Shown: positions 6,662 through 13,153 of the stretch, piece after piece
How positions within the stretch are numbered: the stretch's first letter is position 1
Layout of the letters: every line of letters starts with the position of its first letter
NCBI GenBank assembly: GCA_036446455.1
Contig: JAZFSZ010000130.1
Span: 1-13,200 of the forward strand
DNA: 13,200 nt
Direction: 5' to 3'
Origin: JAZFSZ01 sp036446455
GTDB lineage: Bacteria; Pseudomonadota; Gammaproteobacteria; Acidiferrobacterales; JAJDNE01
Position numbers and translations under genes: made by a program
Notes under the pieces: generated by a model
The model's input: the letters and a program-made list of their open reading frames with translations, nothing else
The model's database searches: none
Told to the model about the DNA's origin: nothing

Positions 6662-6695
6662 GGACAGGACAGTAACTACTTGTCCTGTCCTTTTT
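6662..6695 (+). terminator. Strong intrinsic terminator after the oxidase subunit I gene
   Basis: A perfect 10-bp stem, GGACAGGACA (6662-6671) paired with TGTCCTGTCC (6681-6690), encloses a 9-base loop and is followed directly by TTTTT (6691-6695). It begins 11 bases after the subunit I stop codon. It separates the structural genes from ctaB and SCO, so these assembly genes should be made at a lower level by read-through or from their own promoter. Confidence 0.93.
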
Positions 6696-6746
6696 CGGCG
6701 GCACGGGCGGTAAGTGTTGTTGCATTAACATAGAAAATTACGACGT

Positions 6747-7616
6747 ATGCTGGCTCAACTCGTTAGTGTCTTTAAACTTCGAATCGGTTTGCTGATTGCC
6801 TTAACCGCAATCGCCGGTTATGCCGTAACCCCCGGTATTACGTTACCCACGTGGCAGATTGCCGCACTCGGCTTGCTGGTACTCATGTCCTCTGCCAGTG
6901 CGGGTGCTTTCAATCAGTATGTGGAACGGGATCTGGATGCTCTCATGTCCCGCACCCGCCAGCGACCATTTGTCACCGGTGCATTTACCGTCAACCGGCT
7001 TTGGCTATGGGGAGTTTGCGCCATGTTACTGGTGTCGGTGGCAGCCGTCGGCTGGTTGTTTAATCTGGTAGCGGCGTTCCATATATTTATGGGTGCATTT
7101 GTTTACGCAGTCATTTATACGGTATGGCTCAAGCGGCGTAGCGTATTCAATATCGTCATTGGCGGCCTGTCCGGCAGCTTCGCTGTTCTGGGCGGTGCCG
7201 CGGCCGCTGATCCAGGCCTGAGCACTGCGGCAATCCTGCTGGCCATCGTACTGTTCTTATGGACACCACCGCATTTCTGGAGTTTGGCCATTGTTCTGCA
7301 TCGTGACTATGCGGCCGCCAAAGTGCCGATGTTGCCCGTCGTTGTCGGAGATGCCACCGCCACACGAATTATTCTCGCCAATACGATTATTCTGGTCGCC
7401 GCATCAATTATTCCTTTCTTCTACGGGCTGGGGTGGATTTACCTGGTCTGTGCCATGGCCGGGGGAGGTTATTTTATACTCAGAAACATTGAACTGGTCC
7501 GGCAGCCTACAAAAGAAAAAGCCAGAGTCAATTTTTTTGCTTCAATTATTCAACTCTCCCTGGTGCTCGTGGGCGTGTTCGTGGATACCCAGTTTACGAG
7601 CTGGAGCGGTGTTTGA
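6747..7616 (+). CDS. ctaB: Protoheme IX farnesyltransferase (heme O synthase), CtaB/CyoE
   Basis: A polytopic membrane prenyltransferase that adds a farnesyl group to heme B to make heme O, the substrate of CtaA. The product has 289 residues and about nine hydrophobic segments. The UbiA-family aspartate-rich site is clear: NQYVERDLDALMSRTRQRP near residues 56-74, with the N-x3-E-x-D-x-D spacing. The second loop and the TPPHFWSLAI motif (near 174-183) are also typical of CtaB. Length is normal for the family. The ATG at 6747 has no strong ribosome site. It lies 95 bases after subunit I beyond a terminator, and its stop overlaps the SCO start by 4 bases (TTGA), so ctaB and SCO are translationally coupled. 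Confidence 0.95.
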   Translation: MLAQLVSVFKLRIGLLIALTAIAGYAVTPGITLPTWQIAALGLLVLMSSASAGAFNQYVERDLDALMSRTRQRPFVTGAFTVNRLWLWGVCAMLLVSVAAVGWLFNLVAAFHIFMGAFVYAVIYTVWLKRRSVFNIVIGGLSGSFAVLGGAAAADPGLSTAAILLAIVLFLWTPPHFWSLAIVLHRDYAAAKVPMLPVVVGDATATRIILANTIILVAASIIPFFYGLGWIYLVCAMAGGGYFILRNIELVRQPTKEKARVNFFASIIQLSLVLVGVFVDTQFTSWSGV

Positions 7617-8464
7617 TCTCACGATTACAGTCGAGTTGGGCAACCACTGGATTCATCGCGCTGCTGTTATTGCTATCGACGGTGCAGGGGACTTATGCAT
7701 CCGTAGGTCTGGCGGTATCGAAATCAAAGACCTTCGATAACACCTCAGCTCTTGAAGTCAGTCAGGCTGCGATTGGCAATACTATCGGTGAGCATGTATT
7801 TGTCGATCGGGCAGGCCGGACGGTAAGGTTATCCGACTATCGCGGTAAACCATTGCTGATCAGCTTTGTTTACAGCAGTTGCTACCATGTATGTCCAACA
7901 ACTACACGTCACCTGGCACTCGCCGTTAAAAAGGCGCGGGACGTGCTGGGTGAGGACAGCTTTAATGTTCTAACCATCGGTTTTGATACCCTGAACGATA
8001 CACCAGACGCCATGCGCGTGTTTGCAAGACACCAGGGCATCGACCAGCCGGGCTGGAAGTTTTTGAGTGGCGATCAAAAGGCAATCGACAGCTTGGCGAG
8101 GGAGGTCGGATTTCTGTATTTCAGTTCACCCAATGGTTTTGATCACCTGCTGCAAACGACGCTTGTTGACAGTACCGGTAAGGTAGCCGGCCAGGTTTAT
8201 GACATCAGCGGTTCAAGCTTTGACACGCCACGATTAGTGGAGCCGTTGAAGCAGCTGGTTCTTGGAAAACCAAACCCCGGCTCATTGCTGACTTCTCTGG
8301 CTAACCGGATTCGTTTGTTCTGTACGGTCTACGATCCTGCCAGTGGCAGTTATTATTTTGACTACTCACTATTTGTCGGCATGTTTATCGGTGCGATCAT
8401 CATATTTTCCATACTTTTCTGGCTAATTCGGGAGTGGCGGGGGCAGCGTCGCGCCAGGACTTAA
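7613..8464 (+). CDS. senC: SCO1/SenC copper chaperone, membrane-anchored
   Basis: SCO proteins are thioredoxin-fold periplasmic chaperones that deliver copper to, or reduce, the CuA site of subunit II. The 283-residue product starts at a TTG (7613), with GGAG at 7603-7606 giving ideal spacing. It has a signal peptide (hydrophobic core about 13-25, possible cleavage after TYA). The copper site is complete: Cys90 and Cys94 in CYHVCP and His178 in FDHLL. A C-terminal extension holds Cys-Thr-Val-Tyr-Asp-Pro and a second transmembrane helix (about 248-272) with a basic tail. SCO proteins with such a C-terminal anchor occur beside B-family oxidases, and the order subunit II - subunit I - senC also recalls the norSY-senC clusters of ammonia oxidisers. 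Confidence 0.93.
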   Translation: MISRLQSSWATTGFIALLLLLSTVQGTYASVGLAVSKSKTFDNTSALEVSQAAIGNTIGEHVFVDRAGRTVRLSDYRGKPLLISFVYSSCYHVCPTTTRHLALAVKKARDVLGEDSFNVLTIGFDTLNDTPDAMRVFARHQGIDQPGWKFLSGDQKAIDSLAREVGFLYFSSPNGFDHLLQTTLVDSTGKVAGQVYDISGSSFDTPRLVEPLKQLVLGKPNPGSLLTSLANRIRLFCTVYDPASGSYYFDYSLFVGMFIGAIIIFSILFWLIREWRGQRRART

Positions 8465-8543
8465 GTAATGCTTGTGGGGCCATGGTTGAGGCTACTCGGA
8501 TTGGCGAAGTAACATTAAGAATCACAGAATTTAATAACAACAA

Positions 8544-8557
8544 TTAACATTAATCAA
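8544..8557 (+). promoter_or_regulatory. FNR/DNR-like box upstream of the cytochrome b fusion operon
   Basis: TTAAC-ATTA-ATCAA has the same two half-sites as the box at 4013-4026 and differs only in the spacer. It lies in the 155-base gap between SCO and the cytochrome b gene, 63 bases before the start codon. A fair -10 (TGTAAT, 8584-8589) follows about 4 bases further downstream than ideal class II spacing. Shared control of the two operons is inferred. Confidence 0.35.
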
Positions 8558-8619
8558 AGATTTTACCGGGTAACAGGGCTAATTGTAATTGTTCTTGTAG
8601 CCCAAACAGGGGTTTGTTC

Positions 8620-10146
8620 TTGCTAACAGTTCTTCAACATGGTCTCCGCCGACTCTTCGATTTGACGGAAAACGGATTTAATCGTGCATTCGGGCAAACT
8701 GGTAATCCCTTCCACCAGCTAGGTGCGTTGTCGTTCTATTTCTTCTGGCTCATAATTATCAGCGGCCTGTATCTCTATATTTTCTTTGAAACCAGCGCCA
8801 TAGCGGCCTATGAGTCGGTCGAGTACCTGACGCATGATCAATGGTATCTCGGCGGGGTGATGCGAAGCCTGCACCGTTATGCCTCTGACGCGTTTGTGGT
8901 CACCATGACGCTCCATCTTTTCCGGGAATTTGCCTATGGTCGCTATCGCGGGTTTCGATGGTTTTCCTGGGTTTCGGGTGTGCCGCTGTTGTGGCTGGCG
9001 TTCGCTTCCGGCATCGGGGGCTACTGGCTGGTATGGGATGGACTGGCCCAGTATATCGCTGTTGCAACAGCTGAATGGCTGGACTGGTTGCCAATTTTCA
9101 CCACACCGATGGCGCGCAATTTTCTCAATCAGACCTATCTGAGTGATCGCTTTTTTTCGCTATTGATTTTTTTGCATATCGCCATCCCGCTAATACTGTT
9201 GCTGGGCATGTGGATTCATATTCAGAGAATTACCCTGGCACGCACCAACCCGTCGCGCACATTGGCTGTCGGCATGTTGTGTGCGCTGCTTGCCGTTTCC
9301 CTGATTCGACCGGCAATGAGCCAGGGTGGTCCGGCGAATCTGGATATCGCGGTCAGCGTAGTCAATCTGGACTGGTTTTATTTGCTTACCTTTCCCTTGC
9401 TCGATATCTGGTCTGCCGGTGGGTTGTGGATGCTACTTGGTGGATTAACCCTGGTATTGACGGTGCTGCCCTGGCTACCGCCCGCAAAAAGTGAACCGGT
9501 CGCAGTTGTCGACCCCGACAATTGCAACGGATGTCGCCGCTGTTTTGCCGATTGCCCGTTCGAGGCCATCGTCATGCAACCCCACAGCAAACGGCCGGGC
9601 ATTGAAGAGGCCGTCGTTGACCAGTCCCTGTGTGCCAGTTGCGGTATCTGCACTGGTTCCTGTCCGGCATCGACCCCTTTCCGCAGCATCGAAGATCTGG
9701 TCAGCGGAATAGATATGCCACAGTTACAGATAAAGGAATTGCGGCTGCAAACGAAAGCGGCACTGAAACGACTGAACGGTGACGTGCGAATACTGGTTTA
9801 CGGCTGTGATCATGCGATTGATGTCGGGGCCTTGCAGGATAGTGGCGTGGCGGCACTGTCATTGCCCTGCATTGGCATGTTGCCGCCTTCGTTTATTGAT
9901 TATGCAATGCAGGAGGGCAGAGCGGACGGAATATTTATCACCGGGTGTGCCGGTGGAGATTGCCACTTTCGCCACGGCAATACCTGGATGGAACAACGGC
10001 TACACGGGCAGCGGGAACCGATTCTTCGTGCACGCGTAGCGAGTGAACAGGTTAGGGTCTTCTGGACCGGGCTCCTGCAGAAAAAGAAACTATTGCAAAA
10101 AATACAAAACTTTCGCAGCAGGTTGAAACGAATTGATCATGACTAG
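8620..10146 (+). CDS. Cytochrome b / two-[4Fe-4S] ferredoxin / FlpD (MvhD-like) fusion protein
   Basis: I chose the TTG at 8620 because AGGGG (8608-8612) is then 7 bases upstream; a TTG at 8614 is too close. The 508-residue product has three parts. Residues 1-290 are a cytochrome b/b6-type membrane domain with about six helices and two histidine pairs spaced 14 apart (His85/His99 in SLHRYA and TLHLF; His186/His200 in FLHIA and WIHIQ), giving two stacked b hemes. Residues 300-350 hold two [4Fe-4S] motifs, CNGCRRCFADCP and CASCGICTGSCP. Residues 390-485 match the FlpD/MvhD domain (Pfam PF02662) with Cys396, LPC (417), TGC (443) and GDC (448) followed by HFRHGN. In methanogens MvhD hands electrons from hydrogenase to heterodisulfide reductase. 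With an even helix count the Fe-S part should face the cytoplasm. No function is established for this fusion that I know of; electron transfer between cytoplasmic Fe-S carriers and quinone or the downstream protein is my inference. Confidence 0.85.
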   Translation: MLTVLQHGLRRLFDLTENGFNRAFGQTGNPFHQLGALSFYFFWLIIISGLYLYIFFETSAIAAYESVEYLTHDQWYLGGVMRSLHRYASDAFVVTMTLHLFREFAYGRYRGFRWFSWVSGVPLLWLAFASGIGGYWLVWDGLAQYIAVATAEWLDWLPIFTTPMARNFLNQTYLSDRFFSLLIFLHIAIPLILLLGMWIHIQRITLARTNPSRTLAVGMLCALLAVSLIRPAMSQGGPANLDIAVSVVNLDWFYLLTFPLLDIWSAGGLWMLLGGLTLVLTVLPWLPPAKSEPVAVVDPDNCNGCRRCFADCPFEAIVMQPHSKRPGIEEAVVDQSLCASCGICTGSCPASTPFRSIEDLVSGIDMPQLQIKELRLQTKAALKRLNGDVRILVYGCDHAIDVGALQDSGVAALSLPCIGMLPPSFIDYAMQEGRADGIFITGCAGGDCHFRHGNTWMEQRLHGQREPILRARVASEQVRVFWTGLLQKKKLLQKIQNFRSRLKRIDHD

Positions 10147-10642
10147 ATTGTGGAAAATCGCCGGGCAAGTTGCGGCTTACACTGTTTTTGTCGCCATGAT
10201 TGGCTACTTCTCTGCCTCACCGGCCTACGTCCGTCTGGCGCCTGACCAGGCGGTAATCAAATTGAGCTTCAGTCATGCCGGGCAACCCATCGGGGCCTGC
10301 CGTGAGCGCAGCGATGAGGAGCTGGAGAAACTGGCTCCCAACATGCGGGAACGCATTGTCTGTCCCCGAGAGCGTCATGCGGTGCGTGTGGAACTGAGGC
10401 TGGACGGCAAATTGATGTATCAGCAAACTTTGCCCCCAGCAGGACTTAGCCGCGATAGCGCTTCCAGTGCCTATAAGCGATTTACCGTCAAAGCCGGACG
10501 CTATCTATTGAAGGTACAGCTCGGCGATGGCTCTCCCGACAAAGGTTATACTTCCACGTTTGAGCAGGTTGTGCAGTTGAAACCTGCCCAGGTGGTTGTT
10601 ATCGACTTTGATGAAGGTGTAAACAATTTTGTTGTGAAATAG
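10139..10642 (+). CDS. Uncharacterised membrane-anchored periplasmic protein of the cytochrome b/oxidase-like operon
   Basis: The 167-residue product has an N-terminal hydrophobic helix (about 9-27; signal or anchor) followed by a soluble domain of roughly 135 residues, predicted to be periplasmic. The soluble part looks beta-rich and ends in alternating hydrophobic strands. Two cysteines, Cys54 (IGAC) and Cys75 (IVCP), flank a charged helix-like stretch and could form a disulfide or a metal site. I do not recognise the family. The ATG at 10139 overlaps the 3' end of the fusion gene by 8 bases; a TTG at 10133 is possible and has AGG ten bases upstream. Its position, locked between the cytochrome b fusion and the divergent oxidase-like gene (20-base gap), implies that it is a subunit or assembly factor of that complex. 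Confidence 0.7.
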   Translation: MTRLWKIAGQVAAYTVFVAMIGYFSASPAYVRLAPDQAVIKLSFSHAGQPIGACRERSDEELEKLAPNMRERIVCPRERHAVRVELRLDGKLMYQQTLPPAGLSRDSASSAYKRFTVKAGRYLLKVQLGDGSPDKGYTSTFEQVVQLKPAQVVVIDFDEGVNNFVVK

Positions 10643-10662
10643 GCAACATACAGAGTATCAAT

Positions 10663-12108
10663 GTGAATATTATTGCCACAGCGCTGATAGATAACGATCA
10701 CGAATATGTATTGCCCGTTCCGCAGGATAGTCGCCGCGCGTTGGCGATTGCGTGGTTGTGGCTGGGTTTGTTGGCGCTGCTGGGCTCCGGTATTTTTTCA
10801 TTACTGCTGGTGTTGTCGCGGACACCTTATATCCAGAACATCTTTCCCTGGATTGATTTTTTTCGTACCGCACTGGTCATCCATGTCGATTTGTCGGTGC
10901 TGGTCTGGTTCCTTGCCTTTGCCGGTCTGTTGTGGAGCCTGAATTCCACGGCACGGTTTATCCGCCTTGGATGGGCAGCCTTTGTTCTGGCGGCAAGCAG
11001 CACTGCGGTGATGGCCCTGTCACCCTTTGCCGGGGCCGACCAGCCATTGATGAGCAACTATATTCCGGTGTTACGACACCCGTTGTTTCTGGTCAGTTTG
11101 TTGGGCTTCGCCGCTGGTTTTGCTTTGCTTGTTGGTCGCAGCATGATTGCCATTCCACGGGTGGGTTATCGAATCACAGCAAAAAGCGCAATACGTTTTG
11201 GTCTGAATACGGTCAGTGTATCGGCAGTCATGGCACTGATGGCCTTCGTCTGGTCTCATATTGCGCTGCCAGATGATATTACCGGTAAATTTTACTACGA
11301 GCTTCTGTTCTGGGGTGGTGGGCATATGCTTCAGTTCACCTATACCTTGCTCACACTCGTCGCCTGGTTATGGCTTGCCTCGGTATCCGGTATACGCTTG
11401 CCTCTGAGCCCGCGTGTTGTACTGTTGCTGTTCTTCCTCGGGCTGGTGACCGTATTCATGGCGCCGCTGATTTATTATTCCTTCCCCGTGGGATCGGCAG
11501 AGCATATCAAGCTCTTTACCTGGTTAATGGCATACGGTGGCAGCCTGGCAACATTGCCCCTGGGCCTGGCGCTGTTTTACGGATGGTTAAGAAGCCCAGC
11601 TGTGTCAAGGGAATATGCATGCCACCGGTCAGCCTTGATAATGTCGATGGTTCTGTTCGGGTTTGGTGGCGCCATCGGCTTCCTCATTCAGGGCAGTAAC
11701 GTCACCATTCCTGCTCACTATCACGGCTCTATTGTCGGCGTCACACTGGCACTGATGGGTTTGACTTACGATCTGTTACCCCGGCTCGGGTATCTGCGCC
11801 CCAGTATCAAGTGGTCCCGGATTCAACCTTATGTATACGGTGGTGGCCAGTTTCTGCACGTGGTGGGTCTGGTCTGGTCGGGAGGGTATGGTGTTCAACG
11901 CAAGGTCGCCGGAGTCGAGCAGGGCCTGGATGGCCTGGAAAAAATTGCGGCCATGGGGCTGATGGGTTTTGGCGGCTTGATTGCTATTTTCGGTGGCCTG
12001 TTGTTTCTTATCATCGTGTTTGGCGCCATGAAATCTGGCAGGCGTGAACACAGAAACGATGGCAAAGATTTGAATTTTGATCCAGAGTTGGAGGATCAGG
12101 CGTCATAA
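10663..12108 (+). CDS. Divergent heme-copper oxidase subunit I-like protein lacking helix VII CuB ligands
   Basis: This 481-residue protein has about 12 hydrophobic helices with the layout of heme-copper oxidase subunit I. It starts at GTG 10663 (weak ribosome site); the ATG two bases earlier is immediately followed by TGA in its own frame. Heme-type histidines are kept: His74 (VIHVDLSVLVW, helix II) and the helix X pair in PAHYHGSIVG (His352, His354). Helix VI keeps GH (His221, GGGHMLQF), but Phe225 stands where the cross-linked Tyr would be. In helix VII the two CuB histidines are missing: the stretch reads APLIYYSFPVG (267-277), with Tyr-Tyr where His-His is expected. No CuA subunit accompanies it; its partners are the cytochrome b fusion and the small anchored protein. 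It is therefore unlikely to be an ordinary oxygen reductase. An NO-reductase-like site with altered ligands, or a heme-only electron conduit, are both possible. Confidence 0.8.
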   Translation: MNIIATALIDNDHEYVLPVPQDSRRALAIAWLWLGLLALLGSGIFSLLLVLSRTPYIQNIFPWIDFFRTALVIHVDLSVLVWFLAFAGLLWSLNSTARFIRLGWAAFVLAASSTAVMALSPFAGADQPLMSNYIPVLRHPLFLVSLLGFAAGFALLVGRSMIAIPRVGYRITAKSAIRFGLNTVSVSAVMALMAFVWSHIALPDDITGKFYYELLFWGGGHMLQFTYTLLTLVAWLWLASVSGIRLPLSPRVVLLLFFLGLVTVFMAPLIYYSFPVGSAEHIKLFTWLMAYGGSLATLPLGLALFYGWLRSPAVSREYACHRSALIMSMVLFGFGGAIGFLIQGSNVTIPAHYHGSIVGVTLALMGLTYDLLPRLGYLRPSIKWSRIQPYVYGGGQFLHVVGLVWSGGYGVQRKVAGVEQGLDGLEKIAAMGLMGFGGLIAIFGGLLFLIIVFGAMKSGRREHRNDGKDLNFDPELEDQAS

Positions 12109-12157
12109 TAATTTTGAATTTATTATTGGCAAAAACCGAAATCTGCAGGCGGGCCGA

Positions 12158-12340
12158 TTATTTTGATAATACTAATTGAGCTATTTGAAATACGACCAGC
12201 GAAAGGACGCCAATAATAACAAGAAAAACCAAGTTGCGTTTAGCCAGACGTTCACCGCGCGCCATCTCAATGCGATCCAGAATCCAGTCCGAAACCAGAT
12301 ACAGCATGATTGCTACCAGAGTGAACCAAACAATTTCCAC
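12158..12340 (-). CDS. Small two-span membrane protein, uncharacterised
   Basis: A 60-residue protein starting at GTG (12338-12340), with GGAGGG six bases upstream, a strong ribosome site that makes the gene convincing. It has two transmembrane helices (about 4-20 and 36-57) joined by a charged cytoplasmic-type loop, DRIEMARGERLAKRN. I recall similar short proteins annotated as hypothetical in gammaproteobacteria, but no function. It converges on the oxidase-like gene, leaving 49 bases between the stop codons. A consensus FNR box lies about 100 bases upstream of its start (12439-12452) and could control it. Confidence 0.65.
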   Translation of the reverse strand: MEIVWFTLVAIMLYLVSDWILDRIEMARGERLAKRNLVFLVIIGVLSLVVFQIAQLVLSK

Positions 12341-12438
12341 AGCAACCCTCCAGCCAATTTATAATGGGCGACAACTGAAACGTGCCGACAGTACCAAAGT
12401 ACCGACTCCAAGCTTAGGTGATGGCAAGCCGAATTCAC

Positions 12439-12452
12439 TTGATCTGGATCAA
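12439..12452. promoter_or_regulatory. Perfect FNR/ANR/DNR-type box
   Basis: TTGAT-CTGG-ATCAA matches TTGAT-N4-ATCAA at all ten positions and extends by one base pair each side (C...G). It lies between the small membrane gene on the minus strand and a degraded rhodanese frame on the plus strand. As a near-symmetrical site it could serve either direction: towards 12340 it leaves a leader of about 60 bases, while towards the right it would now drive only a remnant. Confidence 0.6.
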
Positions 12453-12629
12453 GTGCACCTCGATATTGAGTGTCATCGGTCGCGCAGTCAGCGGCTCCGG
12501 GTGGCGCCAGTGCTACTCATCTGCCGTAGCGGCAAACGTTCACTGGAGACAGGCGAGGGGTTGAACAAAGAAGATATTGCCGATGTGCTTAAAGTATTCA
12601 AAAGCTTCGATGGCGAGACTGATCATTAA
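12453..12629 (+). pseudogene. Rhodanese-like domain remnant
   Basis: An open frame readable from GTG 12453 to TAA 12627-12629 gives 58 residues. It contains VLLICRSGKRS, which matches the rhodanese active-site loop CRSGxRS (with the persulfide-forming Cys). It is followed by a GEGL...ADVLKVFKSFDGETDH stretch resembling the GeaL...VLeGFeGdld region of single-domain rhodaneses. The N-terminal half and the C-terminal tail of a normal domain of about 100-130 residues are absent, and the start falls inside the FNR box. I read it as a decayed sulfurtransferase gene, though assignment rests on one short motif. Confidence 0.4.
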
Positions 12630-12836
12630 CACCATCGCAGCACCACGCCGGTTGGCGGTTTGATTACCTATTCCGGGAGCAGTGTTAACTTTTGTCGCAT
12701 TCGATGGAATTGACTACCAATCGTAAATTCCGATTATCGAACAATATTGGGTAATAACCAGAGGCACACAGGTGTCCCCTGGGTGCAGCCAGCGACATTG
12801 AATCATTCTCATTCCCTTTCAGGATTCTAAGCGGTA
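12630..12836. other. Non-coding stretch ahead of the duplicated leader
   Basis: I see no gene here. An AATCG-TAAATTC-CGATT inverted repeat lies at about 12718-12735. Weak similarity to the 50 bases before the 4013 box begins near 12808, so the duplication may start slightly before the box. The non-coding stretch continues as the leader copy up to 13032. Confidence 0.4.
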
Positions 12837-12878
12837 TTAATGTAGATCAATAAAATATAATGCTGAGAGTGGTCTACT
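12837..12878 (+). promoter_or_regulatory. FNR/DNR-like box and promoter of the duplicated leader
   Basis: TTAAT-GTAG-ATCAA (12837-12850) matches the FNR consensus at 9 of 10 positions, better than the functional-locus copy. TCTACT at 12873-12878 is at class II distance. A perfect TATAAT (12856-12861) also lies just downstream, but its spacing would place the box at about -23, so activator-dependent use would rely on the former. Whether either is active is unknown. Confidence 0.4.
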
Positions 12879-13032
12879 AAGCGGTTGGGAAAATTGCCAC
12901 ACACTGCAAATGACCTATTGGTATACAAGTATGGGAATGCTCTTGACCACAAAAGCAGAAGGGTGGAACTATAGTTTGGGTCGGTGAAAACGGCAACCAC
13001 GTTATCAGTACAACAGTTTACGGAGCCATGTA

Positions 13033-13153
13033 ATGGTTGATGAGAAATCCCGATTACGCAACGCATGCTGGACAACTTTCTCTACCGTTCATTCCGGATG
13101 CTGTGATCTCAACAGTGTATTTCTTCGTTTGGGAAATAATGGAAATCAAATAG
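13033..13153 (+). pseudogene. Frameshifted copy of the small oxidase subunit gene
   Basis: ATG at 13033 opens MVDEK, matching MADEK of the intact gene at 4207. One base is lost in the AAAATT run right after it, so the frame breaks. In the shifted frame the end is still recognisable as TVYFFVWEIMEIK then TAG (13151-13153), matching TVFYMVWGIMEI of the intact protein. The eight C-terminal residues are also lost. The copy cannot encode a working subunit. Confidence 0.75.

Noticed and set aside
6725..6738. TTAACATAGAAAAT before ctaB, sharing ten bases with the 4013 box
   Set aside because: The right half-site ATCAA is absent and it lies too close to the ctaB start for normal activator placement.
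12109..12157. AT-rich inverted stretch AATAATTTTGAATTTATTATT as a terminator between converging genes
   Set aside because: The stem is all A-T, imperfect and without a clear T run, so a terminator cannot be claimed.
12827..13075. Minus-strand 82-codon open frame across the duplicated leader
   Set aside because: It overlaps the recognisable leader copy and the antisense of the broken small-subunit gene; no protein features, and the equivalent frame at 4039-4236 encodes an unrelated sequence.
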